A stretch of 64,000 nucleotides of DNA from Oceanispirochaeta sp. M1 (lineage in GTDB: Bacteria; Spirochaetota; Spirochaetia; DSM-2461), in assembly GCF_003346715.1 (NCBI RefSeq), contig NZ_QQPQ01000013.1, forward strand, positions 89,751-153,750. Direction: 5' to 3'. The notes under the pieces were generated by a model, which was not told the origin of the DNA, did no database searches, and was given only the letters and a program-made list of their open reading frames with translations. The translations under genes and the position numbers were made by a program. Below are positions 34,536 to 43,800 of the stretch, one piece after another. Position 1 is the first letter of the stretch. Every line of letters starts with the position of its first letter.

Positions 34536-36215
34536 ATGAAGAAAGGGCGAACCTATGGAGCAAAGGCACTGGTCAAGACATTGGAAAAGCTTGGCGTTAA
34601 AGTCATCTTCGGCTATCCCGGCGGTGCTAATCTGCCTATTTATGAGGCTCTGGCAAGCAGTTCTATTAGGCATATACTCGCCAGGCACGAGCAGGGTGCA
34701 TCACACATGGCTGACGGCTATGCGAGGGCCAGCGGTAAGGTCGGTGTCTGTCTGGCAACCAGCGGTCCCGGAGCTACAAACCTTGTCACAGGTATTGCAA
34801 CAGCTTATATGGATTCTGTTCCTGTCCTGGCTATAACTGGTCAGGTCCCCAGTTTCAATATCGGAACTGATGCATTTCAGGAAGTAGATACAACAGGGAT
34901 CACAATTCCCATAACAAAACATAATCTGCTCGTACAGAACGTAAAGGAAATTCCCAGCAGGATAGAGGAAGCTTTTCATATCTGTTCCACTGGTAGAAAG
35001 GGACCGGTTCTTGTTGATATCCCCAAGGATATCCTGATGGAAGAATTTACTCTTCCGGAGCCCAAAGAGATTATTCTCGAAGGTTATAAACCTAACTCTG
35101 AGAGTCATCCCGGACAGGTTAAAAGAGCTGCAAAACTGCTGGAGCAGGCGCGTAGACCTCTTATCATAGCGGGAGGAGGAATCTGTTCATCAGAAGCTTA
35201 TGGTGAGTTAAAAACATTTGTTGAGAAGTCCGGTATTCCTCTTACTTATACTTTTATGGGTAAAACAGCTCTGTCTGATAATCATCCCCTGAATCTTGGT
35301 ATGTGTGGTTATCACGGTAGGGTTGTTTCCAATCAGGCTATCGATCAGGCTGATGTAATACTGGCTCTGGGTGCACGTTTTAGTAATAGACATACAATCA
35401 ATCTGGAGACCTACCCCGGACATAAAAAAATTATTCACGTTGATATCGATCCTGCAGAAATCGGAAAAAATGTAGAAACTCTTCTTCCTATAGTAGGGGA
35501 TCTTAAAAATACTATTTCCAAACTTACTTCATTGTTGAAAAATAAGGGTAATGAAGATTGGGTCTCCCATTTGAGGGACATCGATTCCAGAGCTTTTATC
35601 CCTCCCATACCTGATAAATCACTTAACCAGCCTGTTGTAATGCAGATCATGCAGGAGTATTTGAAAAATCCTCTTGTTGTTACAGATGTAGGCCGTCATC
35701 AGATGTTTGCCGCTCATGAGTTTAAACTGGAAGAGGGGCGTAACTTTGTAAGTTCAGGTGGTCTCGGTACCATGGGATTTGCACTTCCTGCTGCAATCGG
35801 AGCGGCTGTCGCCTGTGAAGATCGACAGGTTGTTGCTGTTTCCGGTGATGGTTCCTTTGTAATGAACTGTCAGGAGATGATCACCGCTGCCGAAATTGAT
35901 GTAAATCTGATTTGTTTTATTATGAACGATGCAAAACTCGGGATGATAGTTCAGCTTCAGGATGAATTCTATAAGAGTGGATTTGATATCAGTAATCTTG
36001 GAAATCATACTAATTATAAGATGATGGCTGAGAGTATGGGCGCCGTAGGGCATATTGTCACCACTCAGGAAGAACTTCATTCCCTTATGAAAGATAAGTC
36101 TCTGTATAAAGGAATTCATATCGTTGACTGTGAGGTGCCGCCTGGTGAACATGCATACCCCATGGTAAACGGTAGTTCCATTCTGGATATTGTTGAAGAA
36201 GGAGGACGAAAATGA
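34536..36215 (+). CDS. ilvB: Acetolactate synthase, large subunit
   Basis: First common step of valine, leucine and isoleucine synthesis: condenses two pyruvates, or pyruvate and 2-oxobutyrate. 559 residues. ThDP-enzyme layout: VIFGYPGGANLPIYEAL with the activating Glu in LARHEQGASHMADGYAR near 50, TSGPGATNLVTG near 76, then the ThDP/magnesium motif SGDGSFVMNCQEM...MND near 433-465. The partner ilvN follows with a 4-base overlap. No other ilv or leu gene is nearby. Confidence 0.93.
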   Translation: MKKGRTYGAKALVKTLEKLGVKVIFGYPGGANLPIYEALASSSIRHILARHEQGASHMADGYARASGKVGVCLATSGPGATNLVTGIATAYMDSVPVLAITGQVPSFNIGTDAFQEVDTTGITIPITKHNLLVQNVKEIPSRIEEAFHICSTGRKGPVLVDIPKDILMEEFTLPEPKEIILEGYKPNSESHPGQVKRAAKLLEQARRPLIIAGGGICSSEAYGELKTFVEKSGIPLTYTFMGKTALSDNHPLNLGMCGYHGRVVSNQAIDQADVILALGARFSNRHTINLETYPGHKKIIHVDIDPAEIGKNVETLLPIVGDLKNTISKLTSLLKNKGNEDWVSHLRDIDSRAFIPPIPDKSLNQPVVMQIMQEYLKNPLVVTDVGRHQMFAAHEFKLEEGRNFVSSGGLGTMGFALPAAIGAAVACEDRQVVAVSGDGSFVMNCQEMITAAEIDVNLICFIMNDAKLGMIVQLQDEFYKSGFDISNLGNHTNYKMMAESMGAVGHIVTTQEELHSLMKDKSLYKGIHIVDCEVPPGEHAYPMVNGSSILDIVEEGGRK

Positions 36216-36685
36216 AACACACCATATCAATTCTTTGTGACGATGTCCCCGGTGTTATGACCCGTATTTCAGGACTTTTCTCCCGCCGTGGATTCAATAT
36301 AGAGAGTCTTTCTGTGGGAACTACAGATAAACCCGGAAAGAGTCGTTTTACCATAGTTGTGAACGGTGATGATACGGTTTTGGAACAGGTTCGAAAGCAG
36401 CTTCAAAAGCTTATAAATGTAATCAATGTATGGGATTATTCAGAAGAGGCCATTGTTTCAAGAGAACATGCTCTTCTGAAATTAAAGGCGAGTCGTTCAA
36501 ACAGATCGGAACTGCTTCAGCTTGTTTCATCCATTCAGGCCAGGATTATTGACTCTTCAGGTGACATCTGGACCCTTGAAATAACGGGTGATACCGATGA
36601 TGTGAGCAGCTTTATTGATCTATTCAAACATTATGAGATTGTAGAAACTATAAGAACTGGAAAAATTGCTTTGAAAAGAGGATGA
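36212..36685 (+). CDS. ilvN: Acetolactate synthase, small regulatory subunit
   Basis: 157 residues. An N-terminal ACT domain (KHTISILCDDVPGVMTRISGLFSRRGFNIESL) binds branched-chain amino acids and gives valine feedback; the C-terminal half matches the usual small-subunit domain (SREHALLKLKA...RIIDSSGDIWTLEITGD). ATGA overlap with ilvB indicates coupled synthesis. Confidence 0.93.
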   Translation: MKHTISILCDDVPGVMTRISGLFSRRGFNIESLSVGTTDKPGKSRFTIVVNGDDTVLEQVRKQLQKLINVINVWDYSEEAIVSREHALLKLKASRSNRSELLQLVSSIQARIIDSSGDIWTLEITGDTDDVSSFIDLFKHYEIVETIRTGKIALKRG

Positions 36686-36703
36686 AATATCAGTATAATA
36701 AAT

Positions 36704-36731
36704 TAAGGGAGTTGGTGTTCCGGCTCCCTTA
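36704..36731 (+). terminator. Hairpin after ilvBN
   Basis: TAAGGGAG (36704-36711) pairs with CTCCCTTA (36724-36731), 12-base loop, followed by TGTTTATTGTT rather than a pure T run. Probable terminator. Confidence 0.6.
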
Positions 36732-36820
36732 TGTTTATTGTTGAATAAACAGTCTTTTACTGTTTCACAATGAACATAAAAATCTTATTATTCTGTTTAT
36801 AACTCTGAAAAGGAGAGATT

Positions 36821-37369
36821 ATGGCTAAAATACTTGATCTTTTTGATGCCTATGAAAGTGGAGATCTGCCAACAGATGGTGGATATATTATCAGTAACTT
36901 TTTTGAAAGTAATTCTTCATATACCCGTTTTGAGATGATTTCTTATGGAAATGTAAAGGATTTTTATAGAAATGATGAAGGAATTACCTTTCAGGCCGAC
37001 GGTCTGAAACTTTTTGTTTTGGTAGAGCCACCATCATACTCTCATAAACATATCGAACCGTGCTTCCGTGATGATGCTCATAAGATGCCTTACAGGTTTA
37101 AAGAAATTGAAATATATACAACAAAAAGACAGCAGAAGATTATGGTTGGAAAAGAACCGGTAGAAACTTATACAGCTTTTACCATCATGAATGAAACCGG
37201 TGAGAATCAATCTTTTATTGTCCATAAGGCAGAGGGGATAGAGGAATCTCTTAAGAAATATTTTATTCAGGTATTATGGAAAAATGTAAACATTCCTAAA
37301 ATTGAAGCAACTGCGGCTGCTGAGATAATCGGGAAGTCTATTCATCAAATTATTAATCCATTTAATTGA
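36821..37369 (+). CDS. Uncharacterised protein
   Basis: 182 residues, no signal peptide or membrane segment. AAAGGAGAG precedes the ATG, so it is well translated. The composition is ordinary: a beta-rich middle (FTIMNETGENQSFIVHKAEG) and a helical C-terminus. No motif recognised. It stands alone between two hairpin terminators, 135 bases after ilvN and convergent with the MinD-like gene. Confidence 0.65.
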   Translation: MAKILDLFDAYESGDLPTDGGYIISNFFESNSSYTRFEMISYGNVKDFYRNDEGITFQADGLKLFVLVEPPSYSHKHIEPCFRDDAHKMPYRFKEIEIYTTKRQQKIMVGKEPVETYTAFTIMNETGENQSFIVHKAEGIEESLKKYFIQVLWKNVNIPKIEATAAAEIIGKSIHQIINPFN

Positions 37370-37405
37370 TTGATAGCTGCAGATAAGAAAGATCAATTAT
37401 TAACT

Positions 37406-37422
37406 CCCCCTGTATCAGGGGG
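37406..37422. terminator. Terminator between convergent genes
   Basis: CCCCCTG (37406-37412), loop TAT, CAGGGGG (37416-37422), then ATTCTTTAT. Serves the upstream gene and possibly also the MinD-like gene from the other side. Confidence 0.7.
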
Positions 37423-37454
37423 ATTCTTTATGACCATATCATTATAATAGCTTA

Positions 37455-38672
37455 TTAATTAAACAGGCCTCCACCGCTACCTCCTCCCAGTAGGCCACCA
37501 CCTAACAAGCCTCCGCCGCCTTGTCCTTTCTGTCCCAGACCCATCATTCTGACTGTCTGCTGGAGCTCCTGGATCTTCTGCTGCTGAATCTCAATGACTT
37601 CCATCAGCTGATCGACATCCACAGCGTCTCCGCCGCTATTACCGCCTTCAGTATCTTTAATCTGACGGTACAGTTCAAAATCATTTTGAGTCTCTATCTT
37701 GCCCAGTTCGAAACTGTCTCTGTACTCTGTGTAATCAAGAGGGAGCTCCGGGAAATTCCTGGACTGAGCGATTTTCTGTCCAATTCTGTATATTTGCTGG
37801 GCAGTCAGAGAATCCTGATACTCCAGAAGAAATGGATGCCTGTCATGGAGTGAGTCATCAACGTTTCTGTCAAAAAGGATTGCACCAAGGCATTCCATAT
37901 CGATAAGAAGATCTTTTTTTACCAGAGCCGATAGATTCTCTGCCATCTGAAAATCATCTTCCTCTTCCATCATATTCAGGATGACCTTAGGCTGAAGAAC
38001 CTCAAGATAGGCCAGAGCCTTGTCCCTTGTTTCAGGCTCTTCCATCCCGATTTCATGAAGCAGATGAGCCAGTGTCAGGTTTGTACCGGGAAGCATTCTC
38101 TTTATATTTTTTTTAAGATAGGCCTCCATATTCTTATTTGAGGCAAAAGCTTTCTGAAGAAAGCGGATCGTCAGGTTTTTCAGGAAAGTATAGGAATTCA
38201 TTACTGCACCGGCCTGAGGAGTTGTAATAATAAGGCCTGAGTTGGATATAAGGAAAAAATCTATGGTATTGAAGCTGGATCCAGCTCCCAGATCGAGAAT
38301 TATATAATCTGCATCCAGGTCCTGAATTTCGTAAATAATATCTCTTTTTTGTTTTTCAGTTATATCAGCCATGCCGTATGATAGGGTATCTCCGGGAATG
38401 AACTGAAGATTCTTGAAAGGTGTATCTAGAATAAGAGATTTAAAACTTCTATTTTTATCCTGAAGGTATGAGGCAACACCGGGATTAGTATTTTTCATCC
38501 CCAGCACTGTATGAAGGTTTGCACCTCCCATATCGAGGTCAATAATTATTGTTCTTTTATCTGAAATGGCGAGGGAGAGGGCTAAATTCACAGAGATGAC
38601 AGATTTTCCGACTCCTCCTTTACCTCCGGCAATGGGTATTATCTTCTTATCCAGACTTTCATTGAGAACCAA
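37455..38672 (-). CDS. MinD/ParA-like ATPase with Gly-rich tail
   Basis: 405 residues. The deviant Walker A motif is at about 16-24 (GGKGGVGKS), then IIIDLDMGGANLHTVLG and DYIILDLGAGSSFNTIDFF, as in MinD/FlhG-type ATPases that dimerise on ATP. About 70 C-terminal residues are extra: a Gln-rich helix (IQQQKIQELQQTVRMM) and a glycine-rich tail made of GGGLLGGG-like repeats. TTG at 38672 is chosen because AAGGAG lies 6 bases upstream. A paralogue lies at 58236. Divergent from a cyclase-like gene. Not next to flagellar or min genes, so the cargo is unknown. Confidence 0.8.
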   Translation of the reverse strand: MVLNESLDKKIIPIAGGKGGVGKSVISVNLALSLAISDKRTIIIDLDMGGANLHTVLGMKNTNPGVASYLQDKNRSFKSLILDTPFKNLQFIPGDTLSYGMADITEKQKRDIIYEIQDLDADYIILDLGAGSSFNTIDFFLISNSGLIITTPQAGAVMNSYTFLKNLTIRFLQKAFASNKNMEAYLKKNIKRMLPGTNLTLAHLLHEIGMEEPETRDKALAYLEVLQPKVILNMMEEEDDFQMAENLSALVKKDLLIDMECLGAILFDRNVDDSLHDRHPFLLEYQDSLTAQQIYRIGQKIAQSRNFPELPLDYTEYRDSFELGKIETQNDFELYRQIKDTEGGNSGGDAVDVDQLMEVIEIQQQKIQELQQTVRMMGLGQKGQGGGGLLGGGLLGGGSGGGLFN

Positions 38673-38704
38673 TAGAAGCTCCTTTTTTTTTTCGGATTAT
38701 GTAT

Positions 38705-38733
38705 ATTATACAGTCCTCTTGGGGACGATAACA
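38705..38733 (-). promoter_or_regulatory. Possible promoter of the MinD-like gene
   Basis: On the minus strand TGTTAT, 17 bp, TATAAT (plus 38705-38710). The -10 is consensus, the -35 weak. The same 175-base gap holds TATAATAATATAAT reading toward the cyclase gene. Confidence 0.4.
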
Positions 38734-38847
38734 GGCAGAACCGGGAAATAATAGTAAAAATCACTGAATCTGTGATCGATCTTGGGTATAATAATATAAT
38801 AGCTCGTACTTTCACGCCGATACTTTAACAATGAGGTTTCTTTTATA

Positions 38848-40296
38848 ATGAGTGATGAAGGGCAGAATACTGCTTCAAAAACTAGTATAAGTAATGACCA
38901 GCTACGCCAGGATATTGAGCGCTTTTATCTGCCCAGGCAGCTTGTTAATGCGATTACAGAAATAGGTGCAATTCCCAATAATTCAGAAGAGGCAATCGTA
39001 GGGATTGGATTTCTGGATATTGCCGATTACACATTCCTCTCAAAATTCCTTAGTCCAAATGAAAACCAGACAGTGCTGAACGGATTGTACTCCGCCTTTA
39101 ACTGGGTATTGAATAAACACGGTGGTTATCTTAATAAGCTGGAAGGGGACAGCCTGATGTTTCAGTATGGCGGTCCCATCGATCCAAACGTCCGTGGATT
39201 GAGTGAACCTGAAGCTGAGCATTATATTGCCAGAGAGCTGTTTTATACATGTATAGAACTTCAGAGAGTCTGTATTCTTTTTAATCAGGCAAATGATAAG
39301 TTCCTCTATTCAGAAAAAGAGAGTAAGACCAAGGAAGAAATTTTAAAGGCATTTGATATTATCAGAGGACTTAGAAATAATGAGTTTCTTTCTCCCTCAA
39401 TCAATGCCCTGTTTCAGATTCGTATCCGTATCGGTGCATCCATCGGTAAAGTTATGATCGGAAACTTCGGTCCCGAAGGCTCCAAGCACTGGGACGTTAT
39501 TGGAATGCCTGTTATCAATGCTAAAAGAATGGAATCCACAGCTCCTGTCGGAGGAGTTCGTATCTCAGAAGAGTATTACAGACAACTGGAAAAGCAGGGT
39601 ATTGTTGAATCTTATTTCCAGCGTTTTACAAGAGAAGCTTCTGCTCTGTTTTCTGTATATAAGAGCATTAAAAAAGAGGAACTGTTTCGTTTTAACTCAG
39701 TTTATATCAAGGAAAAGAATAATGCCGGTTACCACACCTACAGTGTTCAGGTAGAACCGAATCTACCAGAAGAGATTGTGAGTCAGGTGGAACTTCTACT
39801 GCAGAAGGAAGAACCCGGTGCCCAGCGAATTATCGATTTTCTTAAATATTATAGAGGGAATCAGTATGTTATTCAGAAGCTGGAAGAACTCTTTGACAGG
39901 ATTGATATAACCCTGCGCAAGGATGCTCTTTACAATATTCTCCTACCCAGACGCTATCAGTCTATGCTCGACAATCATAACGGTGATGAAGCAGCTGTGG
40001 CAAAAGAAATTTCTGTTCAATATAACCTGAAAGCTTTGATGGATATTCTCGGTGATATTCAGGATGCCGTTAAGCATCCGGGATCAGTGGGCGGTCCTCA
40101 GGATTTTACATTTATTGATTATGACTCCTATATTAAAGTAGAAAAAGAGAAACTGTTATCTCAGTATGATTATGTCAAAGATTCTATTGCTCACACAAGT
40201 TTCTTTTATAATCTGATATTTCCCATGTTCTTTGCACATATAAAAACAAGTCTTCTGGAGTATCAGAACCGTATAGATGAATTGGAGGAATTATGA
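38848..40296 (+). CDS. Class III nucleotide cyclase-like protein
   Basis: 482 residues, soluble. Cyclase domain at about 50-255: metal Asp57 in GFLDIADYTFLS, Lys97 and metal Asp101 in GGYLNKLEGDSLM, and RIGASIGKVMIGNFGPEG. Asp216 fits an ATP-specific (K/D) pair and Arg227 is the transition-state Arg, but the conserved Asn (VN in GDAVN) is Ile223, with Asn one residue later (PVINAKRME). About 60 residues are inserted between the two halves. The 230-residue C-terminal part is helical and unrecognised. Activity may be retained or lost; regulator or sensor role is inference. Confidence 0.75.
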   Translation: MSDEGQNTASKTSISNDQLRQDIERFYLPRQLVNAITEIGAIPNNSEEAIVGIGFLDIADYTFLSKFLSPNENQTVLNGLYSAFNWVLNKHGGYLNKLEGDSLMFQYGGPIDPNVRGLSEPEAEHYIARELFYTCIELQRVCILFNQANDKFLYSEKESKTKEEILKAFDIIRGLRNNEFLSPSINALFQIRIRIGASIGKVMIGNFGPEGSKHWDVIGMPVINAKRMESTAPVGGVRISEEYYRQLEKQGIVESYFQRFTREASALFSVYKSIKKEELFRFNSVYIKEKNNAGYHTYSVQVEPNLPEEIVSQVELLLQKEEPGAQRIIDFLKYYRGNQYVIQKLEELFDRIDITLRKDALYNILLPRRYQSMLDNHNGDEAAVAKEISVQYNLKALMDILGDIQDAVKHPGSVGGPQDFTFIDYDSYIKVEKEKLLSQYDYVKDSIAHTSFFYNLIFPMFFAHIKTSLLEYQNRIDELEEL

Positions 40297-40904
40297 GTTT
40301 TCCTTCCTCAGCCAGAAGTTTTTTTCTTTTTACAGCTCTAATTTTCTTTAGTGTTTCAGGTCTTTTTTCTCTTGAATTTGTTATTATCAATAAGACCGAC
40401 ACTCCCCTTTTTGAAGTGTATGCGGTTCCAGGTGATTCAAAATCCTGGGGCTATGACAAATTACCCTATGATGTCATACTTCCGGGTGATTATGCAGTAC
40501 TGGATCTGGATCTTAATCCTGATAAACCGGTGAATTTCCGCATGGTAGATGAGGACGGAGATCTTTATCTGAAGTATAATGTGGATATAAGCAGCAGAAG
40601 AAAGATACTTATTTCCCCAGAGGATCATCAGGTTTTATCACAGGACGGACTTATTCGTTTTACTCTGGTCAACAAAACAGGATCTGTGCTGAGAGGGCTC
40701 TATATTTCATCAGAGAATGATGAAGAGTGGGGTGATAATCTTCTGAATGAGTATCTTCTGGAAGCTCAGGAAAAAATTCTTGAACTGCAGCTGTCTGGAA
40801 ACAGTTCTTTTTATGATATCAGGCTTGAGCTTGCTGGAGAAAGTATAGTTAAAAAAAGGGTATTTATATCCGACAGAGCACGGGTACTTCTGACACTCTA
40901 CTAA
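40293..40904 (+). CDS. Exported protein with two internal repeats
   Basis: 203 residues, ATGA overlap with the cyclase-like gene. Signal peptide at about 1-27 (SFFLFTALIFFSVSGLFSLEF). The mature part is two similar halves of about 80 residues, each with the order NKT..L...Y, W(G)..L, then a Lys and an IS/Arg-rich end (FVIINKTDTPLFEVY and FTLVNKTGSVLRGLY; RRKILIS and DRARVLLTLY). Likely a tandem beta domain in the periplasm. No family recognised. The coupling to the cyclase gene suggests a shared pathway. Confidence 0.65.
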   Translation: MSFPSSARSFFLFTALIFFSVSGLFSLEFVIINKTDTPLFEVYAVPGDSKSWGYDKLPYDVILPGDYAVLDLDLNPDKPVNFRMVDEDGDLYLKYNVDISSRRKILISPEDHQVLSQDGLIRFTLVNKTGSVLRGLYISSENDEEWGDNLLNEYLLEAQEKILELQLSGNSSFYDIRLELAGESIVKKRVFISDRARVLLTLY

Positions 40905-40942
40905 TTCCCAGGCTCTGACCCCTATGAGAGGACGGAGAATAT

Positions 40943-42871
40943 TTGGGAAACACATTTTTACCGATAAACAGACAGGACATGGCAGAGCGGGGATGGGAAC
41001 AGTGTGATTTTGTTCTTATTTCGGGTGATGCCTATGTTGACCATCCCTCATTTGCCTCGGCAATCATCTCAAGAACGCTTGAAAATTCTGGTTATAAAGT
41101 CGGTATTATTGCACAGCCGGACTGGAAGGATGTAGAAGAATTCCGACGTCTGGGTAAACCCTCTCTGGCCTTTCTGGTATCACCTGGTAATATCGATTCC
41201 ATGGTCAGCCACTATACGGTTAATAGGAAAATTCGCAGTCAGGATGCCTATTCTCCCGGTGGTCAGGCAGGAAAGAGACCTGACAGAGCCTCCATTATGT
41301 ATTGTTCAATGGCCCGTCAGGCTTTTAAAGGTATTCCCGTAATACTCGGAGGACTGGAGGCTTCACTCCGGCGTATGAGTCATTACGATTACTGGAGTGA
41401 TAAAGTCCGGCGCTCTATCCTACTCGATTCCAAGGCCGATCTATTGATGTACGGTATGGGTGAGAACTCAATGAGGGAAATTGCTGATCTTCTTGCCGAT
41501 GGAAAGTCGATAAAGGAGATCAGGGATGTGAGAGGGACTGTCTACGCGCTTAACTCCACAGATGATCTTCCGGACGATGTTCAGATGCTTCCCTCCTACG
41601 AGGAGATCATCAGTGATAAAAAAACATATGCTGACAGTTTTCGTATTCAATACAGAAATACTGATCCCATAACTTCACAGCCTCTGGCGGAACCTTCTGC
41701 AGCCAGAATAGTCGTACAGAACAGGCCGGCTTTTCCCCTGAGCCGGGAAGAAATGGATAAAACATATGCCTATCCTTATACAAGAAAAGCCCATCCCGAT
41801 TATGATGCTGCCGGTGGAATACCCGCATTGAAAGAGGTCGAGTTTTCTCTGGTTCATAACAGAGGCTGCTATGGAGGATGTCATTTCTGTGCATTGACTT
41901 ATCATCAGGGGCGTATTATCTCCTCCAGAAGCCACGAATCTGTTGTCTCCGAGGCAGAGGTCCTGATTAAAGATAAGGGATTCAAAGGTTATATACATGA
42001 TGTGGGCGGACCGACAGCTAATTTTAGGAAGCCGGCCTGCACGGGACAGATGAAACATGGTGCCTGCCGTGACAAGCAGTGCCTGACTCCTGAACCCTGT
42101 AAAAACCTTGATGTGGATCATAGTGATTATCTGAAACTTCTCAGACGGTTAAGGAAGCTGGACGGGATTAAAAAAGTTTTTATCCGTTCGGGAATCCGTT
42201 TTGATTATATGCTTCAGGAGAAGAATGATGAGTTTCTTAAAGAACTCTGTGAGCATCATATAAGCGGTCAGCTCAAGGTGGCTCCCGAGCATGTCTCTTC
42301 CCGTGTTCTGGCCATGATGAATAAACAGAAGCATCCTGTGTATAGAACTTTTATGAAACGATATAAAGAAATGAACAGAAAACTGGAGAAAAAGCAGTAT
42401 TTGGTTCCCTATTTTATATCTTCTCATCCAGGGAGTACCCTTGAAGATGGCATTGAACTGGCTGAGTTTATGAAAGAGACCGGTTTTATCCCTGAACAAG
42501 TTCAGGATTTTTATCCCACACCTGGTACTGTGAGTACCTGTATGTACTATACAGGGATTAATCCTCTGGATGGTAAAGGTGTTGATGTTGTCAAAAAGGA
42601 TAGGGAGAAGAGACTGCAGAGAGCACTGCTTCAGTACAACAGGCCGGAGAATTATAAGCTTGTCAAAGAAGCGCTTCTGCGTGAGAACAGAGCTGATCTT
42701 GTCGGATCAGGTCCTAAGTGTCTTATCCCTGACTATCAGCGGGGCGGTGGCATCAAGAGCGGTGGAAACAATGCTTCCCGGCAGATTTCCGGTCATAAAG
42801 CCGACCGCAGTTCTGCTCCCGGAGGCCGGCGCAAGAGCGGCAGATCCGGTAAAATAAAAAAAGATTCATAA
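40943..42871 (+). CDS. ygiQ: YgiQ-family radical SAM protein
   Basis: 642 residues. The N-terminal ISGDAYVDHPSFASAII and the radical SAM cysteines in GCYGGCHFCAL (C-x3-C-x2-C, near 306-314) are typical of YgiQ, and the LKVAPEHVS and QDFYPTPGT segments support it. The substrate is not established to my knowledge. The last 40 residues are Gly/Ser/Arg/Lys-rich. TTG start at 40943 with GGAG 5 bases upstream. Confidence 0.88.
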   Translation: MGNTFLPINRQDMAERGWEQCDFVLISGDAYVDHPSFASAIISRTLENSGYKVGIIAQPDWKDVEEFRRLGKPSLAFLVSPGNIDSMVSHYTVNRKIRSQDAYSPGGQAGKRPDRASIMYCSMARQAFKGIPVILGGLEASLRRMSHYDYWSDKVRRSILLDSKADLLMYGMGENSMREIADLLADGKSIKEIRDVRGTVYALNSTDDLPDDVQMLPSYEEIISDKKTYADSFRIQYRNTDPITSQPLAEPSAARIVVQNRPAFPLSREEMDKTYAYPYTRKAHPDYDAAGGIPALKEVEFSLVHNRGCYGGCHFCALTYHQGRIISSRSHESVVSEAEVLIKDKGFKGYIHDVGGPTANFRKPACTGQMKHGACRDKQCLTPEPCKNLDVDHSDYLKLLRRLRKLDGIKKVFIRSGIRFDYMLQEKNDEFLKELCEHHISGQLKVAPEHVSSRVLAMMNKQKHPVYRTFMKRYKEMNRKLEKKQYLVPYFISSHPGSTLEDGIELAEFMKETGFIPEQVQDFYPTPGTVSTCMYYTGINPLDGKGVDVVKKDREKRLQRALLQYNRPENYKLVKEALLRENRADLVGSGPKCLIPDYQRGGGIKSGGNNASRQISGHKADRSSAPGGRRKSGRSGKIKKDS

Positions 42872-42963
42872 AAGCTTCATCGTTCTTCTCTTTACCAGAA
42901 GGCGGGGAATTGTTAATTTATAATGAAACAGCGGGCAATCTGCCCATCGTCAAGGAGAGAGAA

Positions 42964-43800
42964 TTGAGCAGAGGATTTATCGGCGGATTAATAGGTTTTT
43001 TTCTCGGACTATCTCTAGGAGGTCCTATTTTCGGAATTATCGGTGCAGCAATCGGAAGTTCTGTAGGTAGAAGTTTTTCTTATCAGTCTGGTTCCTCACG
43101 TCAAAATAATTTTTTCAGGGGTCGCCCCGGTACTTCACAGAGTTCCTATGGCGGCAGCCTTAATACGGGTCAGGTCTTCTTTAAATCTGTTTTCTCCATG
43201 CTGGGAAAACTCTCCATCGCTGACGGGTCCATCTCGGAGCAGGAAAAGCAGACTATCTATAATTTTATGCGTACTGATCTCAGGCTCGATCCTGTAAGTC
43301 AGCAGTCGGCAATGGAGATTTTCAATGCCGCTATCCGCTCTGGTGAGAGTTTTGAAACTTATGCCAATGAATTTTATCAGAGTTTTCAGGGAAATGCTCA
43401 GTTTACCGAGCTTGTTCTGGATATTCTGCTGAGGGTTGCTGCGGCTGATGGAAATATCCACCAGGAGGAAGAAAAACTCATCCAGCAGGCTGTAAGTCTC
43501 TTCGGATACAGCCAGACCTCCTATGACCGTCTTAAAAGCCGTTATGGTTTCAGCGGAGGTTCATCCTCGTCATCAACTGCGGGAAGATCTTCTTCAAGCG
43601 GTGCCTATAGTATTCTTGGTTGTTCACCTTCTGATTCTGATGAGGTGGTGAGAAAAGCATACAGGAAAAAAGTGAATGAGTTTCACCCGGATAAAATTTC
43701 TGCAAAGGGACTTCCTGAGGAATTTACCCAGTTCGCCAGCGAGCGTTTTAATGAAATACAGGCAGCCTGGGACAATATCCGGAAGGAACGAACTATTTGA
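42964..43800 (+). CDS. TerB-J-domain protein, DjlA-like
   Basis: About 278 residues. TTG at 42964 is preferred because AAGGAG lies 6 bases upstream; an in-frame ATG at 42910 has no site. Order of parts: a Gly-rich hydrophobic N-terminal segment (GGLIGFFLGLSLGGPIFGII), a TerB-like helical domain (about 70-185), a Ser-rich linker, and a C-terminal J domain with HPDK in VNEFHPDKISAKG near 245. This matches the DjlA arrangement, a membrane-anchored DnaK co-chaperone. Its stop overlaps the YitT start by 4 bases. Confidence 0.82.
   Translation: MSRGFIGGLIGFFLGLSLGGPIFGIIGAAIGSSVGRSFSYQSGSSRQNNFFRGRPGTSQSSYGGSLNTGQVFFKSVFSMLGKLSIADGSISEQEKQTIYNFMRTDLRLDPVSQQSAMEIFNAAIRSGESFETYANEFYQSFQGNAQFTELVLDILLRVAAADGNIHQEEEKLIQQAVSLFGYSQTSYDRLKSRYGFSGGSSSSSTAGRSSSSGAYSILGCSPSDSDEVVRKAYRKKVNEFHPDKISAKGLPEEFTQFASERFNEIQAAWDNIRKERTI

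Noticed and set aside
36704..36731. ilv attenuator
   Set aside because: It lies after ilvN, and the ilvB leader is too short for a leader peptide.
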